Shown piece by piece: positions 12,001-25,300 of a stretch of DNA of 64,000 nucleotides; the stretch's first letter is position 1; each line of letters opens with the position of its first letter. Source of the stretch: Plazaster borealis (Eukaryota > Echinodermata > Asteroidea > Forcipulatida > Labidiasteridae); contig CM037467.1 of the NCBI GenBank assembly GCA_021014325.1, positions 11,732,773-11,796,772 of the forward strand. The letters are read 5' to 3'. The notes below the pieces were generated by a model. It was not told the DNA's origin. It saw only the letters and a list, made by a program, of their open reading frames with translations, and searched no databases. The translations under genes and the position numbers were made by a program.

Positions 12001-13123
12001 AAATAATTAGACACAGATGATCACACCATGATAAAGATATGTTGTGCCTAAGAGTGGACTGTGTCAAACAAAGTTATGATAATCTTTATAAATCTCAAGT
12101 GAGATTTCCGACGTTATAAACTAACTATTTCCAACCAAAAGAAAATGTGAGGAAATGTCAGTTTTTCCCTCCTGTGTTCAGAACAGTGTTCAAAATTTAA
12201 AGTCAATAACTTCAATCTCTTGTTGTTTGTTACAGGCGTTAGAGTTTGTGGATGACAACGGGGAAGATGTTCTTCGCTTTCCCGCCTTTTTAAAACTCCC
12301 CCAACACGTGGTCCGTCTCATCTTGTCACGTGACGAGCTCCAGGCAGATGAGCTGACTAAGTTCCATGCCGCCCTTGCCTGGAGTACCCTCCACTTCCGG
12401 AACACGCCCGGAACGACGCTCAAAGGCGCCATGGCTCCGTTCGTAGACACCATTGCGTTTCACCTGATCCCCGCCTCCACCCTGATGCAGGAGGTGAAGG
12501 ATTCAGGTGTGGTACCAGACCAGAAGATCATGACTGCCCTGGCGTTCCAGGCGGACCCCGGGAGCGTTGATGCACGAGCCCTCTCTGCGACCCCCAACCG
12601 CCTCAGGTTGTCCATGCTCAGTCTGTCCCTCGAAGACCGCTCGGCGATTGAGAACGCCGTTGACACGGACCGGACGGATCTATCGGATGATGACGACGGT
12701 TCCGATGATTGCATCAACGAGTCTAGCAGCCGAGGATCGGTAGGCTCGCCGGCAAAATCACCCGAACTTCGGCGACTCAGCACCGTGGATTCTGACGACG
12801 GACTCGGCACAAACAACTGCACCGACCAGACACTGTTTGAAAACGAGGAGCATGATGAATCTGGTCACTATGACAACACCTCAAACACTATTTTTGAGAG
12901 TATCCCAGACAATCACGAGTACCACTCAGAGCGCCCTCAGTCGGCGGATGAGTTCTCTACGTGCACGGCGACGTCACTCAGCAATTTCGATTCGATGTCG
13001 ATGTCGACAAGCTCTGACGTCACCGACAGCAGCAGTGCTGGTGGAAGCTTCGGTAGGGCGGACCAGAAGATTTCCGTTCACTCAACGGGGGTCAAGTCAC
13101 CGATTCCCGGTACCCCACTCTGA
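9087..13123 (+). CDS. BTB-BACK domain protein, serine-enriched protein-like
   Basis: Four exons join in frame to 488 codons: 9087-9241, 10717-10982, 11602-11759, 12236-13123, each with GT/AG borders. Residues about 15-165 form a BTB/POZ domain (LCDVTFLVG, AVRAILAARSRVFHKLLYTG, then VFYKLVEYCHTG and AADHYGLDELRRACIEYM), interrupted by a Ser/Arg-rich insert of about 50 residues (SSSPRRRANS, SFLTRSKS). A BACK region follows (CLLLSSAEKYIQYKATKSLVQ to AALAWS). The last about 200 residues are acidic and serine-rich (DLSDDDDGSDD, SMSMSTSSDVTDSSSAGG) and look disordered. This layout resembles insect and other invertebrate 'serine-enriched protein' (Drosophila gprs), recalled rather than searched. BTB-BACK proteins often act as Cullin-3 adaptors, but no substrate is implied here. 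The exon opens at a 3' splice site near 9012 or 9019, so coding may begin upstream; the ATG at 9087 is the first one in frame. Confidence 0.88.
9800..10100. repeat. Diverged copy of dispersed repeat X
   Basis: CCAAGTTCCCTATTAAGACC..AGCATGGGAAAT..AATAGCCATTCCTGGCTGAAAT..GATGGCTTCC follows the order of the repeat at 17418-17890 (CAAGTTCCCC, AGCATGCCAAT, AATAGCCACTACTGGGTGAAAT, AGATGGCTTC) with heavy divergence. It lies in intron 1 of the BTB gene. Confidence 0.45.
11850..11955. mobile_element. Small inverted-repeat element, 'GGCTAC' type
   Basis: ATCCGAATTAGCGGCTACAG on the left mirrors CTGTAGCCGCCAATTCGGAC on the right, about 100 bp in all, in BTB intron 3. Related elements with GGCTACGG/CGGCCGTAGCC arms occur at 28450-28560 and 46118-46232. 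Confidence 0.65.
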
Positions 13124-13789
13124 AGGAAATCTGCCTTGCTCCTCGACCTTGCCATTATCAGTTTGAATGTCGGTGACAGAAGAGCTCTTTTCTCGATGTT
13201 TACATGAGCGACTTCGAGCAAAACATTTGATCAAAAGCTGTTCGACAACCACATTGTCGACACAAAACCCAGCTGAGCTGTGTCTTTATGACGCTAGGCT
13301 AGACGCCGCAGGAAGATCAGCCTAGATCCCGGCGATCCCGGTGTTGTTTTTGTGGTGTTGCTTCTCTTCGCCTCGGAGTATTACGTAAAGCCTGACAGTA
13401 TTATGAAAACAAAGCAACTGCACGCTGTTAGCTGTGTGAAACAGTAAGATATCTACCAGGTCTAGAGATAACATGGCCTTCCGACATTACGGAAAATCTT
13501 TTGATTCAGTTTCCATTGTTGGGCTTCTCTCATTGGTCAAAGTACGTCACGTGTATTTTATTCAGGCAACGGTTATTTTGTATGGTCAGTAGTGGCGCTG
13601 TAACCGCTTTATGTGTGGCGTCACTGTCTATACATTGTTCTATCGATATCGTAACATGATTGTTCTCATATCGCGAAATCAACTTATGTCAATCGATTTG
13701 TGGGTATTGATAGTAATTGCGATAATCATTGCTGCTTGGAGGTGAAACTACAGATGGCATGGGTTTCAACCCAAACCATTGTGGGTACT

Positions 13790-14192
13790 TTGTTTAGGTT
13801 AATACAGGATTGGTAAGGATAAAAACATCAGTGTTTAATTTTTGTCTGGAAGCTTACTGTTATGAAGTTCAAATACCATTAATCTGTGAAATATTTCCCT
13901 CTGAAATGAAGTCATATTCGAGAAAACTATATCTGAAAACCTTTAAAAAAAAAACCTTTAGAAACGCAACTGATAAGCTGATATCGGTTGTTGCAACCAA
14001 ACTTAAGGACAATGTGTTTACATTGTGCATGGTTTTCCACTATTTTCTTTTGACCCACACAACGGATTAAGCCCAAATTTTCACAGGTTTGTTATTTCAT
14101 GTATTTTGTTGATCACCCAAAACACGAACAGTGTCTGCGACTAAACTATTTTGTTAGCTCTACCGATCCTGTGTAATACCTTTAAGGTTTTC
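13790..14192. mobile_element. Decayed palindromic repeat, family A
   Basis: AATATTTCCCTCTGAAATGAAGTCATATTCGAG and GCCCAAATTTTCACAGGTTTGTTATTTCATG..TTGTTGATCACCC..ACCTTTAAGG match the order of the copy at 20575-20951, with many substitutions. Confidence 0.65.
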
Positions 14193-14406
14193 TTTTCTTT
14201 GTTTTATAAATGTACTGTGTAGAGATAATGTTGGTACTCGGATTATTCCTCAGAGAAAAGTGTTGTGTTGTCATTCGATTTGTCAACCTTTCCTCTCGGC
14301 TGCTTGAGGATTAATCAAGTAAATACAAAGTTACGGTGAATGTCAATAATTTTAATTAAAGACCAGCTTGAACGAAAGTGGCAACAAGTGACCTTCGCTG
14401 AAATTC

Positions 14407-14412
14407 AATAAA
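14407..14412 (+). promoter_or_regulatory. Candidate polyadenylation signal, BTB gene
   Basis: Canonical AATAAA followed by a TGTGTT stretch about 6 bp downstream, 1.28 kb after the stop codon. No transcript evidence is available. Confidence 0.4.
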
Positions 14413-15979
14413 AATGTGTTCAATCAATAAGGAAACTGAGTTCACATGAGAGTGCAGATTTTAATTGTAAACAAAACAAACAAAAACAATCATTTTTAAT
14501 ACCCTTCTCCGGTGCTTTTCGGAAAGATTTGCACTCACGTCATTCATTTTTTGTGGGAGCTCCGTTTTGTATAGCCACTTTGTTGCAACATGGAGGTATA
14601 ACAAAGCAAAATGACGTCAAAGTTTTGTCATTTTAAAGCACACCTTCAACTGCGGAAGTGTAGCTAGTTTTTTCAAAACCGTGAGGTTGGGGCATAATTT
14701 TGTACAATTAAAGGATAAACAAACACAATATAACGAGTTTAAAATGGCATTCCCGTTAAAAAATATTCGCTCAAGTAGCTGTTTAATGTTCAATTTTTTT
14801 TAGAACTATACGCTCATGTACCGGTATGATCTTTGAATTTGTTATGAGTTAATATTAGTATTTAAATGTGCTTTTTTTTACTCACAATCGAACTCCTTTC
14901 AGAAGCAGGACAACTTTGTTTAGATACCTATCTTTTGCAACGTCACAGCCGCGAGTTTTGCCGACCAGTGTGTGGTTGGCAAAAATGCGGGCAGCCTTTA
15001 CTGCAAAAAAGTATATTAATTAGCCAACAATGCCATCAAATTAATACCCATGATTAATTATTACTGAAATCCATTTTCTACCCAAAACAACAATTGAACG
15101 TGTACTTCATAAACAAACACTTATGATTTTTTATTAATAAAAATGGCAAATTATTGCCAAGCCAGTTTAAAATAAAAACCAATTCTACTCATGGCCTCCC
15201 ATACACAAATGGCGGCCAACATTAGAAACAAACGAAAGGTCCATGAAGACAATTCACTTCGTGATTGTAATTATGTTCACTAAACGAACAAAGGATAATT
15301 ATTATGTTAAATCCATAGTGAATTTGAAATGTCTAAACTCCCTATATAATGCTGAGACTAAGCAAACAAAATGCTTACCGATTCCCATTGCCTACCATTG
15401 GTGATACCCTTATAGATCCGCATAGACCGCTTATACCTGTCGTACAACACATTTACAAAAGGGCCACCAGGACCTGAACCTCCCGCAGGCACAGTTTGTC
15501 CGTAGCCCAATGGAAGAAAACGTTCAAGACTGTTATGAAGATTGCACACGTACGACTTTTATCAACTTTTTATAATGAAGAAAGGGGGCACATCTCAAAA
15601 CCTGTTCAGCTGTTATTTTTTTACCGTTTTTGATTTGATGTGCTATATATAGTTACGATATGAAATGGAAAATATCTCATGTGCTCAGTGTAGTATCTTG
15701 CCTGCCAGGAAAAGCCCAGTAATTCAAAATTCTTTCTTTCTTTCTTTAATTATTTATTTTTGCTGAACATAACAGTAATTGAAATAAAGTAACCAAAAAA
15801 AAAACATGCGATCAACTCATCAAGGAGTTGAGCCAAAGAAGACTGCTGTACAAATCTACTTAAGATTTTTTTTACGAATGAAGATGTTGCAGAAACATAC
15901 TACGCTTTGTACGCTATTGTACTTTTCGACAGTAGGGTTTGAGCTAATTCTCATCAACAGTACTTAAGCAACATGCATC

Positions 15980-16110
15980 GTCAGAGCCCAGCATTATCCT
16001 GAAGACCATCAGAGCATACTAATCGAAACGTCGAGTTGTTACACCACCGGCTGCCGCTCTTTTCAGAAACACCACAAACTCATAGAGAGAGATTATTACA
16101 TTCGCTGTAT
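15980..16110 (+). mobile_element. Penelope-like or ribozyme-tail repeat, copy 1
   Basis: CCAGCATTATCCTGAAGACC..ATCAGAGCATACTAATCGAAACGTCGAGTTGTTACAC is followed by GCTCTTTTCAGAAACACCAC and CATAGAGAGAGA. Copies at 18003-18110 and 38822-38935 share the same order. The CTGAAGA..stem..GAAACGTC arrangement resembles the hammerhead-like tails of Penelope-like elements (inference). Confidence 0.5.
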
Positions 16111-16837
16111 TTTGGGCCGGCTGGTGGCGTATGTGAACCGAATTCACCGAAAAATTGAGAGAGTTGCGACAACTTGCGATTAGAAGCCATTTTGTGTCAC
16201 ACACAAAATTCAGCATGGGCGAACACAGGGTACCAGACTAGAATGCGCATTGTGTTGTGCTGCATTTGGACCGAAAATAGCGTCCAGCAACCACGTGACC
16301 AAAGAAAACTGGTCCCTCGAGGTCGCAACTCTCTCATCCAATACACAGCTCTGGAATTTACGTGATGCGAAACAAGTAAACAAAGTGGACTTTGTTGCCA
16401 TTGTTGTTATTATTATTTGTTATAGATTTCGTCTTGTGGTAGGAGAAAACAACATGCAGGCAGTTACAATAAATTAAAACTGTAACTCTGATATAAAGTC
16501 CGATTGGCAATATTTGAAGGCACTGCCGTCCCCCAGGGGCCAATTTTATAGCACTGCTAAACGGTAAGCACATTTTCGTGCTAACTATAGCAGAACAATT
16601 TGCTTAAGCGTAAGCGTATTTCACAAGTCAGCAAGGACATTAGGCAGCCAGCTTGCGCATCCACCATGGATTTGCATTGTTACGTCATTATTTTCATATA
16701 CAATAAGCACTGGAAGGTTGCTATGTGATGTAAATACTTTGTGACTGGTTCTTTGCTTATTTCTGCTTGGGAAACAAAATATACAAAGCGATTTTACAGG
16801 GTGATAAAGTGCAAATATAGCCATCAGAATGTCATTT

Positions 16838-16925
16838 AATAATAATAATAATTAATACTAATTTATTGAATTTATATTGCGCTCTCTCCAGGACCAGCCT
16901 GTTCGAGGGCGCATAACAATAACAA
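16838..16925 (-). mobile_element. SINE 3'-tail fragment
   Basis: An (AAT)n run followed by TTTATTGAATTTATATTGCGC matches the tail layout of the full SINE at 32282-32682 ((ATA)n, then TTATATAGCGC). The element reads toward the AAT repeat on the minus strand. Confidence 0.5.
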
Positions 16926-17417
16926 TTTAATGCATTGTGATTATTACAGTTATTAATTTTACAGGTGTAAATCTTTCAATAAATCAAATCGTCTATTTTT
17001 ATTTCGGATTCAATGTAAAGGTACACGTAAACCTGTCAAAAACCAGGACTGTTGAAAATAACAACTCCTGAAGTATGAATAATTACTGTAAATACCTCAT
17101 CTTTACGCATAATTGTCTTGCTGTTGCTATGGTTACGATATCACTGTCAAATCAGTATTAAAAAATGATTTCATCAATTAATGAAAAATAATCTTGTGCT
17201 GATCAAAAGGTTCTTACAAAGTTGGTTTATTAAGTGACGTGCGAAATCAACAGGATCACCAGCATCCTACCCCCATACTCAAAGCAGCATTTCTAATGTT
17301 CCTATAATTTGTAAGGGATATATCCAATGTCAGATCGACTTGCGTGCTTATACGAAATGAACCATGAAATTGGGGGGGGGGTGGTTCACGTTCCCCTCCC
17401 ATGCATGGGTCCGCATA

Positions 17418-17890
17418 AATCACTTCATGATGCCATCGGTCACTCATTGAGTGTCCGTTTTTAATTAAACAGTCGGTACTCCACCTTTACAAAAATTCAA
17501 AAATCTAAAAAATGCCAAGTTCCCCAACCAACTATACACACAGCCAAACAGCATGCCAATTGACTTGTTACCATCGGGGGGGGGGGTGGGTCCAAAAAAC
17601 ATCCATCAATTACTAGCTCTCCCGGAATTCCCATAGGAATTGTACAGCAGTTACTTGACCTTGGAGTCAATAGCCACTACTGGGTGAAATGAACCATATG
17701 GTTTCCAGATGGCTTCTTCTGTATACTTGTACAATGGCTGTAAGCAGTGACCTGAATTTGTTTTATTTGGTCAAAAGGGTCCATATCTAATGGTTTGGGC
17801 CGTTTGAAAATGATTGTTTGTTCTTCATAAATATTTATTACACGCTAATATCAAAACGGTCACTCAAAAAGTGACCGCTGCTGTCCGAGT
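17418..17890. mobile_element. Dispersed repeat X, unit 1 copy
   Basis: Runs from GATGCCATCGGTCACTCATT to CGGTCACTCAAAAAGTGACCG, with short related ends and the internal marker GGGTGAAATGAACCATATGG. An inverted copy lies at 46735-47135, a diverged one at 9800-10100, and the paralogous one at 38228-38700. Confidence 0.7.
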
Positions 17891-18002
17891 GTGAATTTTT
17901 TGTTTCACGGTGTCAAGCAGGGTTTTTAGTCATACATAGTTTTACTTTACAAAAGCGACCTGTTAGCTAAACCCCATCGGCAGTATAAATAAGCAGCAAC
18001 AA

Positions 18003-18110
18003 CAGAGTCCAGCGTTCTCGTGAAGACGATCAGAGCATACCGATCGAAACGTCGAGTTGTTACACTGCCAGTTCTTGTCAGAGCCACCACAACTCATAGA
18101 GAGAGTTTTA
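18003..18110 (+). mobile_element. Penelope-like or ribozyme-tail repeat, copy 2
   Basis: GTCCAGCGTTCTCGTGAAGACGATC..GATCGAAACGTCGAGTTG with a self-complementary CGATC/GATCG pair, then TTACACTGCCAG and CATAGAGAGAG. The paralogous copy is at 38822-38935. Confidence 0.5.
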
Positions 18111-18144
18111 TGTACATGGTGTTTCCTCAAACATGGACTTCATA

Positions 18145-18661
18145 GGGTGCGTTCGATTAGCTTCCCGGGTCGACCCAGATCTCCCCCGTTGCATTCGAAT
18201 AGCTTTGACGTCAGTCTCGGGTCAGCCCGAAGTGCCCTGCTTGTGGACGGGTCACTTGGGGCTGACCGAGTTGCATGACGTCACGACGAAAAACTTCAGT
18301 AATGGCCACCATTTTAATTGTAATTCAGCGGGACACTTTCTGTAAGTTTGACACACATTTCACCCTTAAAACAGCGACTTTGTGAGCATTAAGTATTTTT
18401 ATATTCGAGGACGAAAACTTGTGTTTCCACCTGGGCTTGTACAATAATTTAACGTTGCAGTTTTACCTTGAGAATAATTATTTTACGATCTTTTCGTGAA
18501 TCCACGGACGTAATGCACAACATGAAAATAGTTCCGGGTCGGCTGTCCCGAGGTGCATTTGTGTGATTGCTGGGGGAAGTTGGCGTTCGATGAGCTCATG
18601 GCAGGGGCTCACCCGGATGAACACACTGGGGTTGACCCGGGGAAGCTAATCGAACGCACCC
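18145..18661. mobile_element. 517-bp TIR element, unit 1 only
   Basis: The ends are GGGTGCGTTCGATTAGCTTC and GAAGCTAATCGAACGCACC plus C, near-perfect inverted repeats that extend to GGGTCGACCC/GGGTTGACCC. It is flanked by ATA (18142-18144 and 18662-18664). The paralogous site in unit 2 (38965-38972) reads CATAAAAT without the element, so this is a clean filled/empty pair. No transposase ORF is present. Confidence 0.85.
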
Positions 18662-19386
18662 ATAAAATGGCGCCACCGCCTGCCCAGTGACGGCCGTTTC
18701 ATGCTCAGACGTAAATAATTAATTCCTGAATGAAACAGCCGTTGGTACGCTTTACCCACTTTGTCAGTAATTAAAACATTTTCTGAGATGCAATCAATTG
18801 TAGTTCCAGGGTCTCATACACATTCAATTCGAATGTAAAGCCGATTATCATTTTATTTATACTTGAAATCGTAGTGTTGCATTAAAATGCCCATCAACCT
18901 GTGACATAATATCTATACCTGGAAGAATTGATTGGGTAAGATGATTTCATTTACTGAATACCTACTGACGTACATAAAAAAAGGGTCCCGCACAAAAGTG
19001 TTGATTTGAATCACAACTCAAGGTCCCTGGTCTATTTACATTGCATGCCAGGCAAGTGTAATGCGTAAATAATGTACCTATGGAAATTCAAGTGCACCCA
19101 AGCATTTGGCCAAAGACAGATTAACCACACCAAACACGGCGGACATCAAACAAATGCAATAACCCATCGTGTTTGTGGCTGATGGTGCACTGTGCATTCT
19201 CTTACCAAGCTCTTGCAACCCTCGATCCTTTAAACAAAATTATGCCAATAGTTTGTATCGATATAGACACTGCCAGTTATTACACCATTGTTGAAGATCT
19301 TCGCTTTACTGTTTGGCGTGGAGGGAAGATTGTGGGCAGTGAAATCTCTAAAAACCTCGTGTAATCACATGACATGCTAGTGTGTC

Positions 19387-22300
19387 ATGGCTGAAGACCA
19401 GGCAGAAACAGTCCCACTGAATGCACAGTGCTCCCCTAGAGCATCTACAGATGAAAAATCCACCAGCTTCTTTTTACTCAAGGTGAGTGGGATAATAACT
19501 CTGGTTTAATTTAGTATTTCCAATACGTTTTAGGCCAACACCTTTCAGGGGTATTGGTATGATTTTCGAAAACAAAAAAAACCACACCTTTTTAGGGTAA
19601 TTAATTTGCTAATTGACTACAATTACCCTTTTTGCACACTCTTGCAGTACCCTACTGTTTTCGACAGTAGGTAGGAAAATCCTAATTAGCCTGGATAAAT
19701 TAAGTCATTTAAATTTTGTTCTAAGCCCAACACATTTCAGAAGGGTCTATGTGTAATTTTAGCAACAACAACAAAATCAAAATATTTGTCAGGGTTATTT
19801 ATTTGCTAATTACATAGAATTAACCTTTTTTGCACTTTTTTTTTGCAAAAAAAAACCCCAAAACAAAAACCAACCCTTAAAATATGTTCATCCCACCATC
19901 ACAAAAACACTAAATATATGTATACATGCTGCGTGTACAGCCAAATGGTCCATAAGGAAGTTATCCAGCCTTGTCGAATTTCTGCCCAGATACAAGGATT
20001 ATTTATAGAAATTGTGCAAGATCACAATCCCTGTCGCTAGGCCTGCGCAAAACGTTGCACTTTTGCCGTGTCGAACTCAAGTGATTTTCACACGGCAAAA
20101 GTGCGGCAATTAAAATGAATTAGTGACAAACGTCGAATTTAGTAATGAAATAGTTTGCCGCACTTTAACTCTTTCACGCGCCGACCGGGTGCTAGCGACT
20201 GGGTTAAATCCCTTCAGGAAAATAGTTGTAAAACGAAAAATAAAGATTGCACAGCCACACAGTTTTCAGGATGGGGAAGAGGACTCTTGAGGTTGCTATT
20301 GTGACCTGTTTTGGGGGGATCGCCATTTGCAAAAAGAAAACGAGTAAACAATTAATGTGTCCATAGGATCAGTTTATCACTAAAATAAATGGTGCATGAA
20401 AGGGTTAAAGTAATTCAATATGGCCACGCGGGAGAAAATTGCAAAAGAGTCATGTTTCATTATGGCAATTCGAGCTGTGACACTTAAATATTAATGGCAA
20501 AATTATAATATTGTTCCCTACATTAATGTTGTCCTTATTATTACTATCGTTGGTGAGTGGCGTTCATGTTCTTTTTAAAGGTATATCGTACACGTTTGGT
20601 AATGACTCAAAACAAATATTAGCATAAAAACTTACTTGGTAACAAGCAACAGAGAGCTGTTGATAGTATAAAACATTGTAGGAAACTCCCTCTGAAATAA
20701 CGTAGTTTTTGAGAAAGAGGTAATTTCTCACTAAAATAATAAAAACTTCTTGCAAGAAGTTTTTATTCCTATCTGAAAGAACACAAGTTTGTACAACAAG
20801 GGTGTTTTTTCTTTCATCATTTTCTTGCAACTTCGATGACCAATTAAGCCTAAATTTCCACAGGCTTGTTATTGTATGCATAATGTTGGGATACACCGTC
20901 AAGTGAGAACACTGTTCTTTGACAATTACCAAACGTGTACAGTGCCTTTAAGAGTGTCAAATACAGCTGGGGTGCCTCGTGGAGATGAACAAAATCGCTA
21001 AACGAGGAGAAGAGTTTGCTGTCATTATATTCCACCATCTTGTTGTGGTTTTACTAAGCAGTTAATTGTCTACTCCAGAACAGCCATACGTGACACTGCT
21101 CTTCGTGGCTTGGAGCTTGTCCGGTATCATCAACCCTAAGGGGAGGGGCCACTTAATCATTCCACACAATCACTAACTAAGTAATTTCTCTAAAGTCTAA
21201 TGACCGGGGGGGGGAGTCAAGTTCCTTGATATCCTAGAATGGACCATTCCACATATCTTAGAGGGGGAGGGGTCAGGCCCCAGATACATTTTTACAGGAT
21301 TTTTCAAGAAAAATATTGGATGGTGTGGTAGTAAATAAGGGCATTGCAGCCATTGAGAACTCAGATAATTAGAGAAATATACCAATTACTGGTTGCTAAA
21401 TGACTTAAATAATATTAGACAATAGCTGGGCATGTAAAGAAAATACTTAGATGTAAAAATTATTGGGAAATGCACATATTTATTAATATTTAGTAATAAT
21501 GGCCCTTTTGTCCCTTGGGATAAAGTGGAGGGTGTTTCCACGCCCCTGAAAGGTCAGCTAATTGGGAAAAATAAATCAATTACTGGGTAACTAATGAACT
21601 CAAATAATTCTAGACAATTGCTGGGCATGTAAAGAAGTCTCTTATATGTAAAATATTATCGGAAATGCACAGAAAACATGTTTAATATATATTGGATGGT
21701 GTGGTGTGATCTATTGGACCCTTCAAGGATTTAAGTATAGTCTATGGAGTTCCCGCAGTGAAGGGTTTTAAACAACTGAACATGTAATATTAGACAAACA
21801 TTAATATAGGGCTAAAAATAATATAAATTGGTTAACGAGTACCAAACAATTTCATAAAATAGCCAAGCGTCAGTACGTGCATGATTGAAAGAAAGTAAAA
21901 ACGAGATCGTGTTGTGATGATTTCTCGACGACATCAACAACAACACCAAAAACAACAAACTGAAACGGAAATATGAACAGTTTTAACATATTGACAAATT
22001 TATACCATTCTTTGGTGTCATGTCAATACGAGCGTCTTTATACCCGTTGTCTTTATTTGACTTTAGCTTGTCGAGAAAAACGCAGTAGATGCGGTTAGAC
22101 GACTTCTTGAGGTGGACAGCATCGATACCAGTGTCTGTGATGAACTTGGAAGGTCGGTGATGGTCATTGCCATCGATCAAGATAACTACGGTGGGTTTCT
22201 TCTTTCTTTCGTTGTTGTAAATTTAGGAGGTCGGGGCACAATTCCCACGGCTTGCCGGTTTTTTTGTTTGTTTTTCCCCCATGGGACTTCGGAAACATGC

Positions 22301-25300
22301 TTATCATAAATCGGTATTGATCAATCTTTCCAATAGCCAATAATGTTCTTTGTTTCCCTTTTCCAAAACACATTATTATTCAACAAATTCCATCAAATTG
22401 GCGAGACTAGTATCTCAACACCTTATGTTTGTCGGGAATTTTGTGTGCAATCTTTACGTGTTCGATAAATTCGAAATGGGAGCTGAGATTTAATTAGACT
22501 TATAATTTCTTTCACACAAAAAACCCACCCAAAACATTCAGGTACATTTGGTACTGGAGTAATACGACAACTATCATAGGGTTAGAATTAACATGCAATG
22601 GCAGGAAATTACCAAGGCCATGACAGTTTATGAGTATTGTTTTTTTTTTTAGGACATCTCGACCTAAACGGCATGTACTAGCTGGCAGTTTCCAGCTGAG
22701 TAGGTTTGGCTGTACAATTTACTTGTCAACAACATTGAAACCCCATGCCACGGTACTGACTCAAAACGTAATTGTTTCGGTTTGTACCGTGCTGTGATTG
22801 AGCCATGACTGTCAGAATATTGCACTTTTTATATGATCGCTTGATTAAATTTTGTGTATGAATGTGAATGTCAATCTTGTTACAAATTTTTCCCCAGATA
22901 TGATCCAGTGCCTGTGTGAGTTGACCCGTGACCCCGGGGATGCATTATTCCATGCTATTGAAACGCACAGCGCTCAAGCGATAGACACAATGTGTGATCA
23001 CCTACCACCTGAAGTAAGTTAACAGATCAACCCAAAAATATTTTGTCGAAAACAGTGGTAGTTTTTAAAACCCAGCTTTGTCATTTGCTGTTTGGACAAG
23101 ACACTTTGGGACGCTAGGTGGCAGTATATAGACCTACCAGGTAGTTTTTCACTGTATTTACGTAATATGAGAATAGGCAAATTCCCGGTAAGTCTGCTGC
23201 CACCTATCGTCCCTAAGAATTATCAATTGGCATTTGGGCTGTCCCTGTCTTAGTCTGAACATCTAACGTCACTCTTCGAGACGCGTGAATAACGCTATAG
23301 GTACCACGGACTTTCGAAGCTGGCAGGTTCCTGCCAGATTTACCTTTGACCCCGAATACTGACACTCACTCGTGTGCGTTATGTCAGTCTGATATTTATG
23401 AGTCATTGCATTTGTTATGTCTATCCAATGTAACTATTGGGTTTGTAAGACCAATGCCAATCTTTTTCTTTTTCTTGGTAATGAAATAACACCTATAGGG
23501 AGGAGATTTCACTGGACACTTGACACTTGTCAAAGTTATTTTGTAGTAATTTTAAACTACTCTTTTTTACCTCAATGCAGGTCGCTCTAACATTGTTTCT
23601 ATCAAGATACACTTTTTAAATGGTTGATTCTCCCTTGAATAAATTCTTTGAGAAAAATTGTCATCAAAATATGGATACCTTTAATATTGGAACTATTTTA
23701 CAAACCTATAAAAACAAAAGTCAGCAACTGAACTTGTTAAAATCTTCTCTAGAAAAAAGTGGAGGTTCTAAACCGGTATCCGAAGAGCCGTAGGTGGCCG
23801 CTGACAACGGTACCGCTTCTACTAGCAGCACGACAAGAAAACAACATCGCCACAGTAAAGGTAATAATTCCGTACTTAATTAAAATGTTCTTGACAAACA
23901 AAGAATTATTTGTTTTTTTGTTTTTTTTACTTTCAATCTCTCCATTTCCTCCAGAGATAATAATTAATCTGCAGGAAGTAGAGCCACGAATTAAAACTGG
24001 GTCCACTCAGACTATCCCACCGGTAGAATGTTGGCTACATTTGGTGATAAGGCTTTTTCTGTGACAGCCCCTAAGCTTTGGAATGCGCTACCGTTTCATA
24101 TATCTTTTTAAAGCCGCTTTTATAGTTTGTTTTGATGGTTTTGTTCTTTTGAGTCTTTGGACATGTAAACAACACACTTTAGATAAAACAATCGTTGAAA
24201 AAAAAACAACACAAACCCCTCCTAACCTGAGGGAAAAAACAGGGACGTTGCAGACAAACAGGTGCCTTGCTTTAGGGTAATGAAATAACACCTATAGGGA
24301 GGAGATTTCACTGGACACTTGACACTTGTCAAAGTTATTTTGTAGTAATTTTAAACTACTTTTTTGTCCATGTCCTCAAATGATGTACCGGTAATATATA
24401 CCTGTATTGTTGTTTGCAAGACGTTGATCAATCACGGCGCAGTGATACCACCTCTAGAAGAACTACACCAGCGAGTGTCTAAAGAAAGATATGGGAAATT
24501 CCTGGCACTGCTCCACTGGTACGAGGCAAATAGCAACGATGCGTACATCATGCTGACTTCCGAGGACCCGGTGAAAAGGATCTTTGAGCTGGGTCAATCT
24601 CTTGCACAACTTGAGAGCTCCTTCAAAGTAAGAATTATTTATTGAGGGACAAAACAGGGTTTTTTTCAAACTCTTGATTGTGATTTTGATTGTTTAGCCA
24701 CCTTGACGATCCACTGCAGGATGAAGGCCTCAGCATGATATCTCAAAATGTTTCTATTCTGTGCTTGTTGATCAAATGACTGTCCCCCAGTTTTGTTGCA
24801 GCTTGTCTCTCCATCTTTTTCTCTGGTGCCCTCTGTTCCATTTAATCCCATATGGAAGATTTGACAGCGCGCACGTTCACAAGGGTTTTGCGTTGTTGCG
24901 TCACTCATCTGCTGTTACAAGAACCATCGGCAAGCTAGCGTGCCTTTTGCTTTGCTTTTGGCCGGCTAGCAATTAACAGTTGAGGAAAATTTTTATTTTT
25001 TGTTTTTTCCATTAAGGGTGAAAATTTGATTAAAAAAAAACAAAAAAATTATAAATCAATTAATGACTTTTTAAATTAATGACTGTAGCATAAATGCTAC
25101 ATTTGGTTATAACGTCGCGTTGTTGTTGTTTTGTTAACGCGCATGTAAAAAATACACAGTAGCAGATGTGCTACAATGGTCTACAATGGTTCATACATGT
25201 ACATACAATGTACATACAGCATTACATGTACGTGAACACAGTGACCATAGGTGCATATCTGCTACATGTGTTTATACAAAAATCCTGCTGATAGGCTTAC

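Larger units (their letters stand above)
13124..14412 (+). other. Probable 3' UTR of the BTB gene
   Basis: After the stop codon there is no further ORF of interest. The first convincing AATAAA is at 14407-14412. A decayed family A repeat (13790-14192) lies within the stretch. Confidence 0.45.
14413..17408. other. Intergenic, BTB gene to the TRPC duplication
   Basis: No gene recognised. Contents include a repeat with the CTGAAGA..GAAACGTC motif at 15980-16110, a segment with 'CAAAGTGGACTTTGTTGCCATTG' near 16382, a MITE-like piece with AATTTTATAGCACTGCTAAACG near 16540, and a SINE tail at 16838-16925. Confidence 0.6.
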
